Below, piece after piece: positions 42,126-50,484 of a stretch of 64,000 bases of DNA. Origin of the DNA: Pseudomonas koreensis. GTDB lineage: Bacteria; Pseudomonadota; Gammaproteobacteria; Pseudomonadales; Pseudomonadaceae. The translations under genes were made by a program, and so were the position numbers. Numbering within the stretch: position 1 is the first letter of the stretch; each line of letters opens with the position of its first letter. The stretch is taken from positions 62,001 through 126,000 of the forward strand of contig NZ_JAOEJU010000012.1 of assembly GCF_025447595.1 (NCBI RefSeq), in the 5' to 3' direction. The notes under the pieces are model-generated. The model was given only the letters and a program-made list of their open reading frames with translations. It ran no database searches and was not told the DNA's origin.

Positions 42126-42611
42126 TCAGTGGTGATGGCCACCTTCGCCATGGACGTGACCATGAGCGATTTCTTCCTGGCTGGCGTCACGGATGGCAAT
42201 GACCTTCACTTTGAAGTTCAGGCGCTGACCGGCCAGCGGGTGGTTGCCGTCGACGGTGACGTCGTCGCCGTCCAGGTCACGGATGGTGACGATCTGCATC
42301 TGGCCGTCCGGCGCCGAAGCGTGGAACTGCATGCCGACTTCCAGCTCGTCAACGCCTTCGAACATGCTGCGGCTCAGGGTGCTTACCAGCTCAGCGGCGT
42401 ATTCGCCGTAGGCATCTTCCGGCTCGACGGAAACTTCCAGCTCGTTGCCGACTTCTTTACCTTCCAGGGCTTTTTCCAGGCCCGGGATGATGTTGCCTGC
42501 GCCATGCAGGTAGACCAGCGGAGCGCCGCCGGCGGAGCTGTCGATGACCTCACCAGCGTCGTTGGTCAGGGTATAGTCGATGGAGACAGCCTTATTGGCG
42601 GCGATCAGCAT
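42126..42611 (-). CDS. slyD: FKBP-type peptidyl-prolyl isomerase SlyD
   Basis: A 161-residue prolyl isomerase and chaperone that also handles nickel. The FKBP half has VSIDYTLTNDAGEVIDSS and LVYLHGAGNIIPGLEKAL, and the insert-in-flap domain has DAYGEYAAELVSTLSRS. The C-terminal HGHVHGEGGHHH is the metal-binding tail, shorter than in E. coli. The ATG at 42611 starts MLIAANKAVSIDY; the frame extends upstream without support. It faces the DUF3565-pta genes. Confidence 0.95.
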   Translation of the reverse strand: MLIAANKAVSIDYTLTNDAGEVIDSSAGGAPLVYLHGAGNIIPGLEKALEGKEVGNELEVSVEPEDAYGEYAAELVSTLSRSMFEGVDELEVGMQFHASAPDGQMQIVTIRDLDGDDVTVDGNHPLAGQRLNFKVKVIAIRDASQEEIAHGHVHGEGGHHH

Positions 42612-42711
42612 GGGGCGAGACCTTTTGCATAAGAATGAAGAACGGACAAGTCTAAACAAGGATTTGCCCGAAAGCGAACAGAACCCGGACAGACGGGACG
42701 GATTGGCGCCC

Positions 42712-42918
42712 GTGACCATCACCGGATTCCATCAGGACGAGGACGGCCACTGGGTCGCCGAGCTGTCCTGCGGCCACACCCAGCACCTGCGCCACCTCCC
42801 GCCCTGGCAGTCCCGGGCATGGGTCCTGGACGCCGCGCAACGTATTGAAAAAATAGGCCAACCCTTTGCTTGCGGTTGGTGCGCTCAAGGCTCGGTTAGC
42901 GATAACCTTGGCGACTGA
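42712..42918 (+). CDS. DUF3565 family small protein
   Basis: About 68 residues, function unknown. The core GFHQDEDGHWVAELSCGHTQ, HLRHLPPWQSRAWVLD and PFACGWCAQG matches the DUF3565 family. Cys/His positions (CGH, HLRH, CGWC) suggest a small zinc site. The start is uncertain: GTG 42712 gives the normal family length, TTG 42703 is possible, and an ATG at 42610 would run back through the slyD leader and is unlikely. It precedes pta by 60 bases and may be co-transcribed. Confidence 0.75.
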   Translation: MTITGFHQDEDGHWVAELSCGHTQHLRHLPPWQSRAWVLDAAQRIEKIGQPFACGWCAQGSVSDNLGD

Positions 42919-42978
42919 ATTCAGGCAGATCGGCACACGGAGACGATCGCCATTGCCATGCACCCTTAGAGAATCCGC

Positions 42979-45078
42979 ATGCAAACTTTTTTTATCGCGC
43001 CCACCGACTTTGGTGTGGGTCTGACCTCCATCAGCCTCGGGCTGGTGCGTACGCTGGAGCGGGCCGGGCTGAAAGTCGGCTTCTTCAAACCGATTGCCCA
43101 GCCGCATCCGGGCGACACCGGCCCTGAGCGCTCCACCGAACTGGTGGCCCGCACCCACGGTCTGAAACCGCCGCAGCCACTGGGCCTGGCCCACGTCGAG
43201 CGGATGCTTGGCGACGGTCAGCTCGACGAGTTGCTCGAAGAAATCATCACTCTCTACCAGCAGGCAGCCATCGGCAAAGACGTGCTGGTCGTCGAAGGCA
43301 TGGTGCCGACCCGCAGCGCCAGCTATGCCGCGCGGGTCAACCTGCACCTGGCCAAGAGCCTGGATGCCGAGGTGATTCTGGTCTCGGCGCCGGAAAACGA
43401 AGTGCTGACCGAACTGTCCGGCCGCGTCGAGTTACAGGCGCAACTGTTCGGCGGACCGAAAGACCCGAAAGTCCTCGGCGTGATCCTCAACAAGGTCAAG
43501 ACCGACGAAAGCATGGACGCCTTCGCTGCGCGTCTGAAAGAGCATTCGCCCTTGCTCCGCACCGGTGATTTCCGTCTGCTCGGCTGCATTCCGTTCCAGC
43601 CCGAACTCAACGCCCCGCGCACCCGCGATGTGGCCGACCTGATGGGCGCCCAGGTGCTCAACGCCGGCGACTACGAAACCCGGCGCATGACCAAGACCAT
43701 CATTTGCGCACGCACCATGCGCAACACCGTGGACTTGCTCAAACCCGGCGTGCTGGTGGTGACCCCCGGCGATCGCGACGACATCATCCTCGCCGTCAGC
43801 CTCGCGGCCATCAACGGTGTACCGCTGGCCGGCCTGCTGCTGACCAGCGACACCCTGCCCGATCCGCGCATCATGGATCTGTGCCGTGGCGCCTTGCAGG
43901 CTGGCTTGCCGGTGCTGTCGGTGAGCACCGGCTCCTACGACACCGCCAACCTGCTCAACGGCCTGAACAAGGAAATCCCCGTCGACGACCGCGAACGCGC
44001 GGAGATCATCACCGATTTCGTCGCCAGCCATCTGGATGCCAACTGGCTGCACCAGCGCTGCGGTACGCCACGGGAAATGCGCCTGTCGCCAGCCGTGTTC
44101 CGCTATCAATTGATTCAACGCGCGCAGGCCGCCAACAAACGCATCGTTCTGCCCGAAGGCAGCGAGCCGTTCACTGTGCAAGCGGCTGCAATCTGTCAGG
44201 AGCGTGGAATTGCCCGTTGCGTGTTGCTGGCCAAACCGGCTGACGTCGAAGCCGTGGCCCGTGCCCAAGGCATCGTGCTGCCGCCGGGGCTGGAGATCCT
44301 CGATCCGGATCTGATCCGCGAGCGCTACGTCGAACCGATGGTCGCCCTGCGCAAGAGCAAAAGCCTCAACGCGCCGATGGCCGAGCAGCAACTGGAAGAC
44401 ACCGTGGTGATCGGCACCATGATGCTGGCGCTGGATGAAGTCGACGGACTGGTTTCCGGCATCATCAACACCACCGCCAACACCATCCGCCCGGCCCTGC
44501 AACTGATCAAGACCGCGCCGGGCTGTACGCTGGTGTCGTCGGTGTTCTTCATGCTGTTCCCCGAAGAAGTGCTGGTCTACGGCGACTGCGTGATGAACCC
44601 GCATCCGAGCGCCAGTGAACTGGCCGAGATCGCCCTGCAAAGCGCCGACTCGGCCGCCGCGTTCGGCATCACCCCGCGCGTGGCGATGATCAGCTACTCC
44701 AGCGGCGAATCGGCCACCGGCGAAGAAGTCGAGAAAGTCCGCGAGGCCACCCTGCTCGCCCACGAACAACAGCACTCTCTGCTGATCGACGGGCCGTTGC
44801 AATACGACGCCGCCGCCAACGAAACCGTGGCCCGGCAACTGGCGCCAAACAGCCAGGTGGCCGGTCGCGCCACGGTGTTCGTATTCCCCGACTTGAACAC
44901 CGGCAACACCACCCACAAAGCCGTGCAGCGCAGCGCCGATTGCGTCAGCCTCGGCCCGATGCTGCAAGGCCTGCGCAAACCGGTGAACGACCTGCCGCGC
45001 GGCGCGCAGGTCGACGACATCGTCTACACCATTGCCCTGACTGCGATTCAGGCTGCCAACCGACCTCTGGATATCTGA
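42979..45078 (+). CDS. pta: Phosphate acetyltransferase (long form)
   Basis: Interconverts acetyl-CoA and acetyl phosphate. The 699 residues match the long bacterial form: an N-terminal P-loop-like domain (FFIAPTDFGVGLTSISLGLV), a middle DRTGG domain (PGDRDDIILAVSLAAINGVP) and the catalytic domain (KRIVLPEGSEPFTVQAAAIC, SGIINTTANTIRPALQLIKT, NPHPSASELAEIALQSA, VFVFPDLNTGNTTHKAVQRS). No acetate kinase gene is beside it, although ackA-pta is the common arrangement. An acyltransferase gene starts 4 bases after its stop. Confidence 0.97.
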   Translation: MQTFFIAPTDFGVGLTSISLGLVRTLERAGLKVGFFKPIAQPHPGDTGPERSTELVARTHGLKPPQPLGLAHVERMLGDGQLDELLEEIITLYQQAAIGKDVLVVEGMVPTRSASYAARVNLHLAKSLDAEVILVSAPENEVLTELSGRVELQAQLFGGPKDPKVLGVILNKVKTDESMDAFAARLKEHSPLLRTGDFRLLGCIPFQPELNAPRTRDVADLMGAQVLNAGDYETRRMTKTIICARTMRNTVDLLKPGVLVVTPGDRDDIILAVSLAAINGVPLAGLLLTSDTLPDPRIMDLCRGALQAGLPVLSVSTGSYDTANLLNGLNKEIPVDDRERAEIITDFVASHLDANWLHQRCGTPREMRLSPAVFRYQLIQRAQAANKRIVLPEGSEPFTVQAAAICQERGIARCVLLAKPADVEAVARAQGIVLPPGLEILDPDLIRERYVEPMVALRKSKSLNAPMAEQQLEDTVVIGTMMLALDEVDGLVSGIINTTANTIRPALQLIKTAPGCTLVSSVFFMLFPEEVLVYGDCVMNPHPSASELAEIALQSADSAAAFGITPRVAMISYSSGESATGEEVEKVREATLLAHEQQHSLLIDGPLQYDAAANETVARQLAPNSQVAGRATVFVFPDLNTGNTTHKAVQRSADCVSLGPMLQGLRKPVNDLPRGAQVDDIVYTIALTAIQAANRPLDI

Positions 45079-45082
45079 CCCG

Positions 45083-45988
45083 ATGCTGGCTTTTCTCCCT
45101 GCCACCCTGCGCGGCGTAATCGCCGCGCTGCTGCTGGCGCTGAACACGATCCTGCTGTGCTCGTTCCTGTTTCTCGTGGCACTGATCAAAGTGCTGCCGT
45201 TCGACCTCGCACGCCGCGCCTCGCGCTGGCTGATGAGCCACACCCATGAAGCCTGGATCAGCAACAACAAAGGCTGGATGAACCTGGTCCGCCGCACCCG
45301 CTGGCACCTCAGCGGCCTGCAGGGCCTGGACTATCAACACTCGTACCTGATCACCAGCAACCACCAGAGCTGGGTCGACATCCTGGTGCTGCAATACGTG
45401 CTCAACCGACGTATCCAGCCGCTGAAATTCTTCCTCAAGCAGGAACTGATCTGGGTCCCGATCATCGGTCTGGCGTGGTGGACGCTGGGCTTCCCGTTCA
45501 TGAAACGCTATTCAAAAGCCTATCTGGAAAAACACCCGGAAAAGAAAGGCAAAGACCTGGAAACCACCCGCAAGACCTGCGCGAAATTCCGCGACAACCC
45601 GGTAGGCATCTTCAACTTCGTCGAAGGCACACGCTTCACCGAAGGCAAACACGCACAGCAGCAGTCACCGTTCAAATACCTGCTCAAGCCCAAGGCCGGC
45701 GGCATTGCCTTCGTGCTGGATGCAATGGGCGAACAGCTGGAATCGATCGTCAACGTCACCATCCACTACCCCGGCGGACGCCCTGGCTTCTGGGACCTGC
45801 TGTGCGGCAATGTACGAGACGTAGTGGTGCACTTCGAAGAACTGAAAATCCCACCGCAGTTCATCGGCAAGAACTACGACCAGGACGGCGAATACCGCCT
45901 GCAATTCCAAGGCTGGATCAACCAGCTGTGGCAAGACAAGGATGCGTTGCTTGAGCAGATGCACCGCGAATATCCCAAACGACGCTGA
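45083..45988 (+). CDS. 1-acyl-sn-glycerol-3-phosphate acyltransferase family protein
   Basis: A 301-residue membrane-bound acyltransferase of the PlsC/YihG kind, acting on lysophospholipid. An N-terminal membrane helix (AALLLALNTILLCSFLFLVA) precedes the catalytic motif SNHQSWVDILVLQ (HX4D). FPFMKRYSKAYLEKHPEKKG and FNFVEGTRFTEGKHAQQQSP form the acyl-acceptor site, and KAGGIAFVLDAMGE follows. It starts 4 bases after pta, the same order as P. aeruginosa PA0835-PA0834. The precise lipid substrate is not evident. Confidence 0.9.
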   Translation: MLAFLPATLRGVIAALLLALNTILLCSFLFLVALIKVLPFDLARRASRWLMSHTHEAWISNNKGWMNLVRRTRWHLSGLQGLDYQHSYLITSNHQSWVDILVLQYVLNRRIQPLKFFLKQELIWVPIIGLAWWTLGFPFMKRYSKAYLEKHPEKKGKDLETTRKTCAKFRDNPVGIFNFVEGTRFTEGKHAQQQSPFKYLLKPKAGGIAFVLDAMGEQLESIVNVTIHYPGGRPGFWDLLCGNVRDVVVHFEELKIPPQFIGKNYDQDGEYRLQFQGWINQLWQDKDALLEQMHREYPKRR

Positions 45989-45994
45989 GCCCCC

Positions 45995-46064
45995 CCTGTG
46001 GGAACACCTGACAGAAATTGGTCGTCTGTCAGGCCGCCATCGCCAGCAGGCTGGCTCCCACAGG
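45995..46064. repeat. Degenerate REP-type inverted repeat
   Basis: Outer arms CCTGTGGGA and TCCCACAGG enclose inner arms CCTGACAG and CTGTCAGG, with GCCAGCAGGCTGGCTCCCA on the right. This is a variant of the REP family seen elsewhere in the window. Confidence 0.75.
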
Positions 46065-46074
46065 AAAACAGTTC

Positions 46075-46405
46075 GCTTTCAGCTTTTAGCTTCCCACCAC
46101 TCAACACAATGAGCGTTAGCTCGAGTACCGCTTTTGACGTGCCGGCCCCTTCGGCCGGCTGAGTGGAGGGATTCATCCGGGGGTGGGAGCGCAGCGACCG
46201 TGCGGCGAAGCCGCATGCATCGAGAGGAGGTGCAGCGAAGCAAACCGTAGGCGATGCCCCCGGATGAATCCCGGAACGAAGGAACGCCGAGCCAAAGCGA
46301 GGTGCCGAACGCCGGGGCCAAGCCTTTTGCTTACTTTTTGGCGTTTGAAAAAGTGAGCCGCTGTAAGAGCGGAACCGCCAGCGGCAGCACCCGAAGCAAC
46401 GGATA
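46075..46405. repeat. Structured noncoding repeat-like region
   Basis: No supported gene. It holds GCCGGCC-CCTTC-GGCCGGC (46141-46159), a perfect 16-base inverted repeat at 46168-46183 and 46257-46272 (GGGATTCATCCGGGGG and its complement) enclosing a GCGGCGAAGCCGC hairpin, and a tail with TTTTGGCGTTTGAAAAAGTG and CGCTGTAAGAGCGG. Similar sequence recurs between genes in other P. fluorescens-group genomes as I remember them, so this is probably one copy of a dispersed repeat. Confidence 0.65.
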
Positions 46406-46444
46406 TTCACCCAAAACTCCAAGAGCCTGATCGGCCCAAAGGCC

Positions 46445-46471
46445 GTCATCGCTAGCAGGCTAGCTCCCACA
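46445..46471. repeat. Single degenerate REP element
   Basis: GTCATCGCTAGCAGGCTAGC followed by TCCCACA, a REP variant without an opposed partner nearby. Confidence 0.65.
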
Positions 46472-46493
46472 ATTAACCGAACTGGCCCGAAAT

Positions 46494-46534
46494 AAAAAAG
46501 CCCGCCGATGATCACTCATCGGCGGGCTTTTTTA
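46494..46534 (-). terminator. Rho-independent terminator of cysD-cysNC
   Basis: AAAAAAGCCCGCCGATGA...TCATCGGCGGGCTTTTTT, a long stem with T/A runs on both sides, 15 bases after the cysNC stop codon on the minus strand. Confidence 0.92.
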
Positions 46535-46548
46535 TTCGCAGCTAACGC

Positions 46549-48447
46549 TTAAATCGCACCACGCTTACGCAGCAGATCCAGCACTTGCTTGACACTTTCA
46601 TCCAGCGACAACGACTGGGTATCGATCACCAGATCAGCATCCAGCGGCACATCATACGGGAAGGACTCACCCGGAATGTTATCGCCACCGGCAGCGTACA
46701 AACCTTGCGGATCACGCTCGGCGCAAACAGTCGGCGAAGCCTGAACATAGACCGTCAGCAAACGATCCTTGCCAATCAGATCCTTGGCCTTCTCGCGACC
46801 TTCCGCACTCGGCGCCACGAATGCCGCCAGCGTCAGCAGACCGGCTTCGTTGAACTGACGGGCAACATGCGCCGCACGGCTCCAGTTCTCGGTGCGACCG
46901 GCGCGATCCTGCGGCAGCCCCTTGTTTAGATCATGACGCAGGTTCTGGCCATCCAGCACAAACACCGCACGACCGAGGTCGAACAACTTGCGCTCGACCG
47001 CGTAAGCCAAGGTGCTCTTGCCAGCGCCCGACAGGCCGCTGAACAGCACGGTAGCCGGTTGCTGACCGAAACGCTGAGCGCGTTCTTCGGTCGCTACATG
47101 GGCCAGTTTGCCGTGATGCGTAGCGGTACCGTGAGTCACCGGCTGGGCGACGATCATGCCGGCGCCGACGGTGCCGTTGGTCAAACGGTCGATGATGATG
47201 AAGGCGCCAGTGGTGCGGTTGCTGTCGTAACCGTCGAGGGCGATCGGCGCATCGAGCGCGATCTTCACCTTGCCGATTTCGTTGAGCTGCAACGCGCTCG
47301 CCGGGCCCTCTTCGAGAGTGTTGACGTCGACTTTGTTGACGATGCTGGCGATGGAGCCCGGCACGTAGCTGGTCGCGCGCTTGATGTCGTATTTTTTGCC
47401 CGGCAGCATCGGCTCTTCAGCCATCCACACCAGCATCGCTTCGAAGCTGTCGGTCACTGGCGGAACGTTGTCGGCGTGGACCAGCAGGTCGCCACGAGAA
47501 ATGTCGATCTCGTCTTCCATGGTCAGCGTTACCGCCTGGCCAGGACCTGCGTGTTCCAGCTCACCTTCGAAGGTGACGATGGATTTCACGCGGCTGCTCT
47601 TGCCCGACGGCAGGACCACGACTTCGTCGCCCTTCTTGACGATGCCGCTGGCCAGAGTGCCGGCGAAACCGCGGAAGTTCAGGTTCGGACGGTTGACGTA
47701 CTGCACCGGGAAACGCAGATCAGTGAAGTTGCGGTCGCCCGCCACTTCCACGGTCTCGAGGATTTCCATCAGCGACTGGCCGGTGTACCACGGCGAGCGC
47801 TCGGACTTGTTCACCACGTTGTCGCCCTTCAGAGCGGACATCGGCACGAAGTGCATGCTCGTCGGCTTCATCTTCAAGCCTTCGGCAAACTTCAGGTAGT
47901 CGGCCTTGATCGACTCGAACACGCCCTGTTCGAAGCCCTTGAGGTCCATCTTGTTGATGGCGACAACGATGTGCTTGATGCCCAGCAGGGAGGCAATAAA
48001 GCTGTGGCGACGGGTCTGGGTCTGCACGCCGTAACGGGCGTCGACCAGGATGATCGCCAAGTCACAGGTGGACGCACCGGTGGCCATGTTGCGGGTGTAC
48101 TGCTCATGGCCGGGGGTGTCGGCGATGATGAATTTGCGCTTGGCGGTGGAGAAATAGCGGTAGGCGACATCGATGGTGATGCCCTGCTCGCGCTCGGCCT
48201 GCAGGCCGTCGACCAGCAACGCCAGGTCGATGTCGTCACCGGTGGTGCCGACTTTCTTCGAATCGCGGGTGATGGCTTCGAGGTGATCTTCGTAGATCAT
48301 CTTCGAGTCGTGCAGCAGGCGCCCGATCAGGGTGCTCTTGCCGTCATCGACGTTACCGCAGGTCAAAAAGCGCAGCAGCTCTTTACGTTCGTGCTGGCCC
48401 AGGTAGGCGAGGATGTCCTCGCTGATCAAATCAGATGCGTGCGACAT
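46549..48447 (-). CDS. cysNC: Bifunctional sulfate adenylyltransferase subunit 1/adenylylsulfate kinase
   Basis: Fusion of the GTP-hydrolysing subunit of ATP sulfurylase with APS kinase; 632 residues. It activates sulfate to APS and then PAPS. The N-terminal GTPase has GNVDDGKSTLIGRLLHDSK, DTPGHEQYTRN and NKMDL. The C-terminal kinase (from about residue 440) has FSGLSGAGKSTLAYAVE and FVLDGQNLRHDLNKGLPQD. Both nucleotide sites are intact. It is downstream of cysD by 9 bases and is followed by a strong terminator. CysB control is expected, but I did not locate a site. Confidence 0.96.
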   Translation of the reverse strand: MSHASDLISEDILAYLGQHERKELLRFLTCGNVDDGKSTLIGRLLHDSKMIYEDHLEAITRDSKKVGTTGDDIDLALLVDGLQAEREQGITIDVAYRYFSTAKRKFIIADTPGHEQYTRNMATGASTCDLAIILVDARYGVQTQTRRHSFIASLLGIKHIVVAINKMDLKGFEQGVFESIKADYLKFAEGLKMKPTSMHFVPMSALKGDNVVNKSERSPWYTGQSLMEILETVEVAGDRNFTDLRFPVQYVNRPNLNFRGFAGTLASGIVKKGDEVVVLPSGKSSRVKSIVTFEGELEHAGPGQAVTLTMEDEIDISRGDLLVHADNVPPVTDSFEAMLVWMAEEPMLPGKKYDIKRATSYVPGSIASIVNKVDVNTLEEGPASALQLNEIGKVKIALDAPIALDGYDSNRTTGAFIIIDRLTNGTVGAGMIVAQPVTHGTATHHGKLAHVATEERAQRFGQQPATVLFSGLSGAGKSTLAYAVERKLFDLGRAVFVLDGQNLRHDLNKGLPQDRAGRTENWSRAAHVARQFNEAGLLTLAAFVAPSAEGREKAKDLIGKDRLLTVYVQASPTVCAERDPQGLYAAGGDNIPGESFPYDVPLDADLVIDTQSLSLDESVKQVLDLLRKRGAI

Positions 48448-48456
48448 GACAACCCC

Positions 48457-49374
48457 TTAGAAATAACCCTGACGTTTCTTGTCTTCCATCGAGCCTGCGC
48501 CATCGTGGTCGATGACCCGGCCCTGGCGCTCGGAAGTTCGCGTCAGGAGCATTTCCTGAATGATGTCCGTCAGGCTTTCGGCCTCGGACTCCACCGCGCC
48601 CGTCAACGGGTAGCAGCCAAGGGTACGGAAACGCACTTTCTTTTTGACGATGCGCGCCTTGTCCTCGTCGGACAGGTGTTCGAGGATGCGCTCGTCGTCG
48701 ATCATGATCAGCGTGCCGTTCTTCTCGATCACTTCGCGTTCGGCTGCGAAGTACAGCGGTACGATCGGGATGCCTTCGAGGTAGATGTACTGCCAGATGT
48801 CCAGCTCGGTCCAGTTCGACAACGGGAACACACGAATGGATTCGCCCTTGTTGACCTTGCCGTTGTAGACGTTCCACAGCTCGGGGCGCTGGTTCTTCGG
48901 GTCCCAGCGGTGTTTGCTGTCACGGAACGAGTAGACGCGCTCCTTGGCGCGGGACTTCTCTTCATCGCGACGGGCACCGCCGAAGGCTGCGTCGAAACCA
49001 TGCTTGTCGAGTGCCTGCTTCAAGCCCTCGGTCTTCATGATGTCGGTGTGCTTGGCGCTACCGTGGGTGAATGGGTTGATGCCCTGCGCAACGCCATCCG
49101 GGTTGACGTGGGTGATCAGGTCCAGGCCAAGCTCTTCGACCATTTTGTCGCGGAACTTGTACATCTCCTGGAATTTCCAGCGGGTGTCGACGTGCATCAC
49201 CGGAAACGGCAGTTTGCCCGGGAAGAACGCCTTGCGTGCCAGATGCAGCATCACGGCGGAGTCTTTACCGATGGAGTACAGCATCACCGGGTTGTCGAAC
49301 TCGGCGGCCACCTCGCGGATGATGTGGATGCTTTCCGCCTCCAGCTGTTTCAGATGCGTCAGTTTGTCGACCAT
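48457..49374 (-). CDS. cysD: Sulfate adenylyltransferase subunit 2
   Basis: Catalytic subunit of ATP sulfurylase, forming APS from sulfate and ATP with energy from CysN GTPase; 305 residues. The PP-loop is YSIGKDSAVMLHLARKAF. Other conserved parts are FPVMHVDTRWKFQEMYKFRD, GGARRDEEKSRAKERVYSFR and FPLSNWTELDIWQYI. It is first in the cysD-cysNC operon. Confidence 0.97.
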   Translation of the reverse strand: MVDKLTHLKQLEAESIHIIREVAAEFDNPVMLYSIGKDSAVMLHLARKAFFPGKLPFPVMHVDTRWKFQEMYKFRDKMVEELGLDLITHVNPDGVAQGINPFTHGSAKHTDIMKTEGLKQALDKHGFDAAFGGARRDEEKSRAKERVYSFRDSKHRWDPKNQRPELWNVYNGKVNKGESIRVFPLSNWTELDIWQYIYLEGIPIVPLYFAAEREVIEKNGTLIMIDDERILEHLSDEDKARIVKKKVRFRTLGCYPLTGAVESEAESLTDIIQEMLLTRTSERQGRVIDHDGAGSMEDKKRQGYF

Positions 49375-49516
49375 GGCTACTCACGAAAGCTTTCTTATGA
49401 ACGGCCAGCGGGCCGTGTTCGAGCGGGGAATCCTAGCACAGCGACCTCTTCTAATCAGGACGCCAACTAGATCGAAAGGGCATATGAATATGCCTGCTGG
49501 TTCGGCCAATACGGAC

Positions 49517-49610
49517 CCTGCGGGAGCGAGCTTGCTCGCGAAAGCGGTCTGCCATTCAACAATGATGGCGACTGATACTGCCTCTTCGCGAGCAAGCTCG
49601 CTCCCACAGG
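49517..49610. repeat. Inverted REP pair (REPIN)
   Basis: CCTGCGGGAGCGAGCTTGCT... at 49517-49543 faces CCTCTTCGCGAGCAAGCTCG... at 49581-49610. It lies in the gap between nif3 and cysD; the right copy ends 12 bases from the nif3 stop. Confidence 0.92.
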
Positions 49611-49622
49611 ATTTGGGTGAAT

Positions 49623-50381
49623 TCAGATCGGGTTCGGGATGTCGATGAAGATATGCTCAAGGGCAAACCGCTTCGCCAGATAATCGCCCAGCGCCTGCAC
49701 CCCATAGCGTTCGGTGGCGTGGTGGCCGGCGGCGATGAAGCTGATGTCGTTTTCCCGGGCGCTGTGGAATGTCTGCTCGGAGGCCTCACCGCTGAGGAAC
49801 AGATCGACGCCGGCAGCGATGGCATTGTCGATATAGCCCTGACCGCCGCCGGTGCACCAGCCGACCCGACGGATCATAGCGCTGCCTTCGACCAGCAGTG
49901 GCTCGCGGCCCATGACTTCCTGCACTTTGCGGGCAAAGTCGCGCGGGGTCATCGGTTCGCTCAGTGAACCGACCAAACCGATGATCTTCAGATTGTCCGG
50001 ATCCAACGGCCCTTCGACGGTGATGTCCAGCTGACGGGCCAGTTGCACGTTGTTGCCGACGTCCGGGTGCAGATCCAGCGGCAGGTGGTAACCGAGCAGA
50101 CTGATGTCGTGCTTGAGCAGCGTCTTCAGTCGGCGCTGCTTCATGCCGGTGATGCACGGGTTCTCGCCCTTCCAGAAATAACCGTGGTGCACCAGCACCA
50201 GATCGGCTTCGGCGTCGACAGCGGCATCGAGCAACGCCTGGCTGGCGGTGACGCCGCTGACGATACGCATCACCTGAGGGCGGCCCTCGACCTGCAGGCC
50301 GTTGGGGCAATAATCGGCAATTTTCGCACTGCCGAGGTAACGGTCGGCTTCTTCGACCAGGGTACTGAGGGCAACGGCCAT
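49623..50381 (-). CDS. Nif3-like dinuclear metal-centre protein (YbgI/Nif3)
   Basis: A 252-residue protein forming toroidal hexamers with a dinuclear metal site; the substrate is not settled (GTP cyclohydrolase-like activity has been suggested for the family). Metal ligands are seen in VLVHHGYFWKGE and AAGHHATERYGVQALGDYL. Other conserved parts are DYCPNGLQVEGRP, LLGYHLPLDLHPDVGNN, and GGGQGYIDNAIAAGVDLFL. It is divergent from algW, as in P. aeruginosa. Confidence 0.93.
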   Translation of the reverse strand: MAVALSTLVEEADRYLGSAKIADYCPNGLQVEGRPQVMRIVSGVTASQALLDAAVDAEADLVLVHHGYFWKGENPCITGMKQRRLKTLLKHDISLLGYHLPLDLHPDVGNNVQLARQLDITVEGPLDPDNLKIIGLVGSLSEPMTPRDFARKVQEVMGREPLLVEGSAMIRRVGWCTGGGQGYIDNAIAAGVDLFLSGEASEQTFHSARENDISFIAAGHHATERYGVQALGDYLAKRFALEHIFIDIPNPI

Positions 50382-50402
50382 GAAAGACTCCTGAAAATCC
50401 CG

Positions 50403-50430
50403 TTCAGAGGCACGCGCGGCCTCGTATAAT
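50403..50430 (+). promoter_or_regulatory. Likely sigma-70 promoter of algW
   Basis: TATAAT at 50425-50430 with a weak -35 TTCAGA 16 bases upstream. The -10 box ends 54 bases before the algW ATG. Confidence 0.55.
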
Positions 50431-50484
50431 GCGCGACATTATGGGCGGTCTGACCCCGCCTGCAACTTTTCCAGGACGTGATTA

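Noticed and set aside
45874..46515. 213-codon minus-strand frame across the repeat region after the acyltransferase gene
   Set aside because: It consists mainly of translated REP and hairpin sequence, has no ribosome site and is not protein-like.
46933..49470. 845-codon forward frame opposite cysNC and cysD
   Set aside because: It is the complement of two certain genes with clear motifs; long antisense frames are expected at this G+C content, and it has no domain or ribosome binding site.
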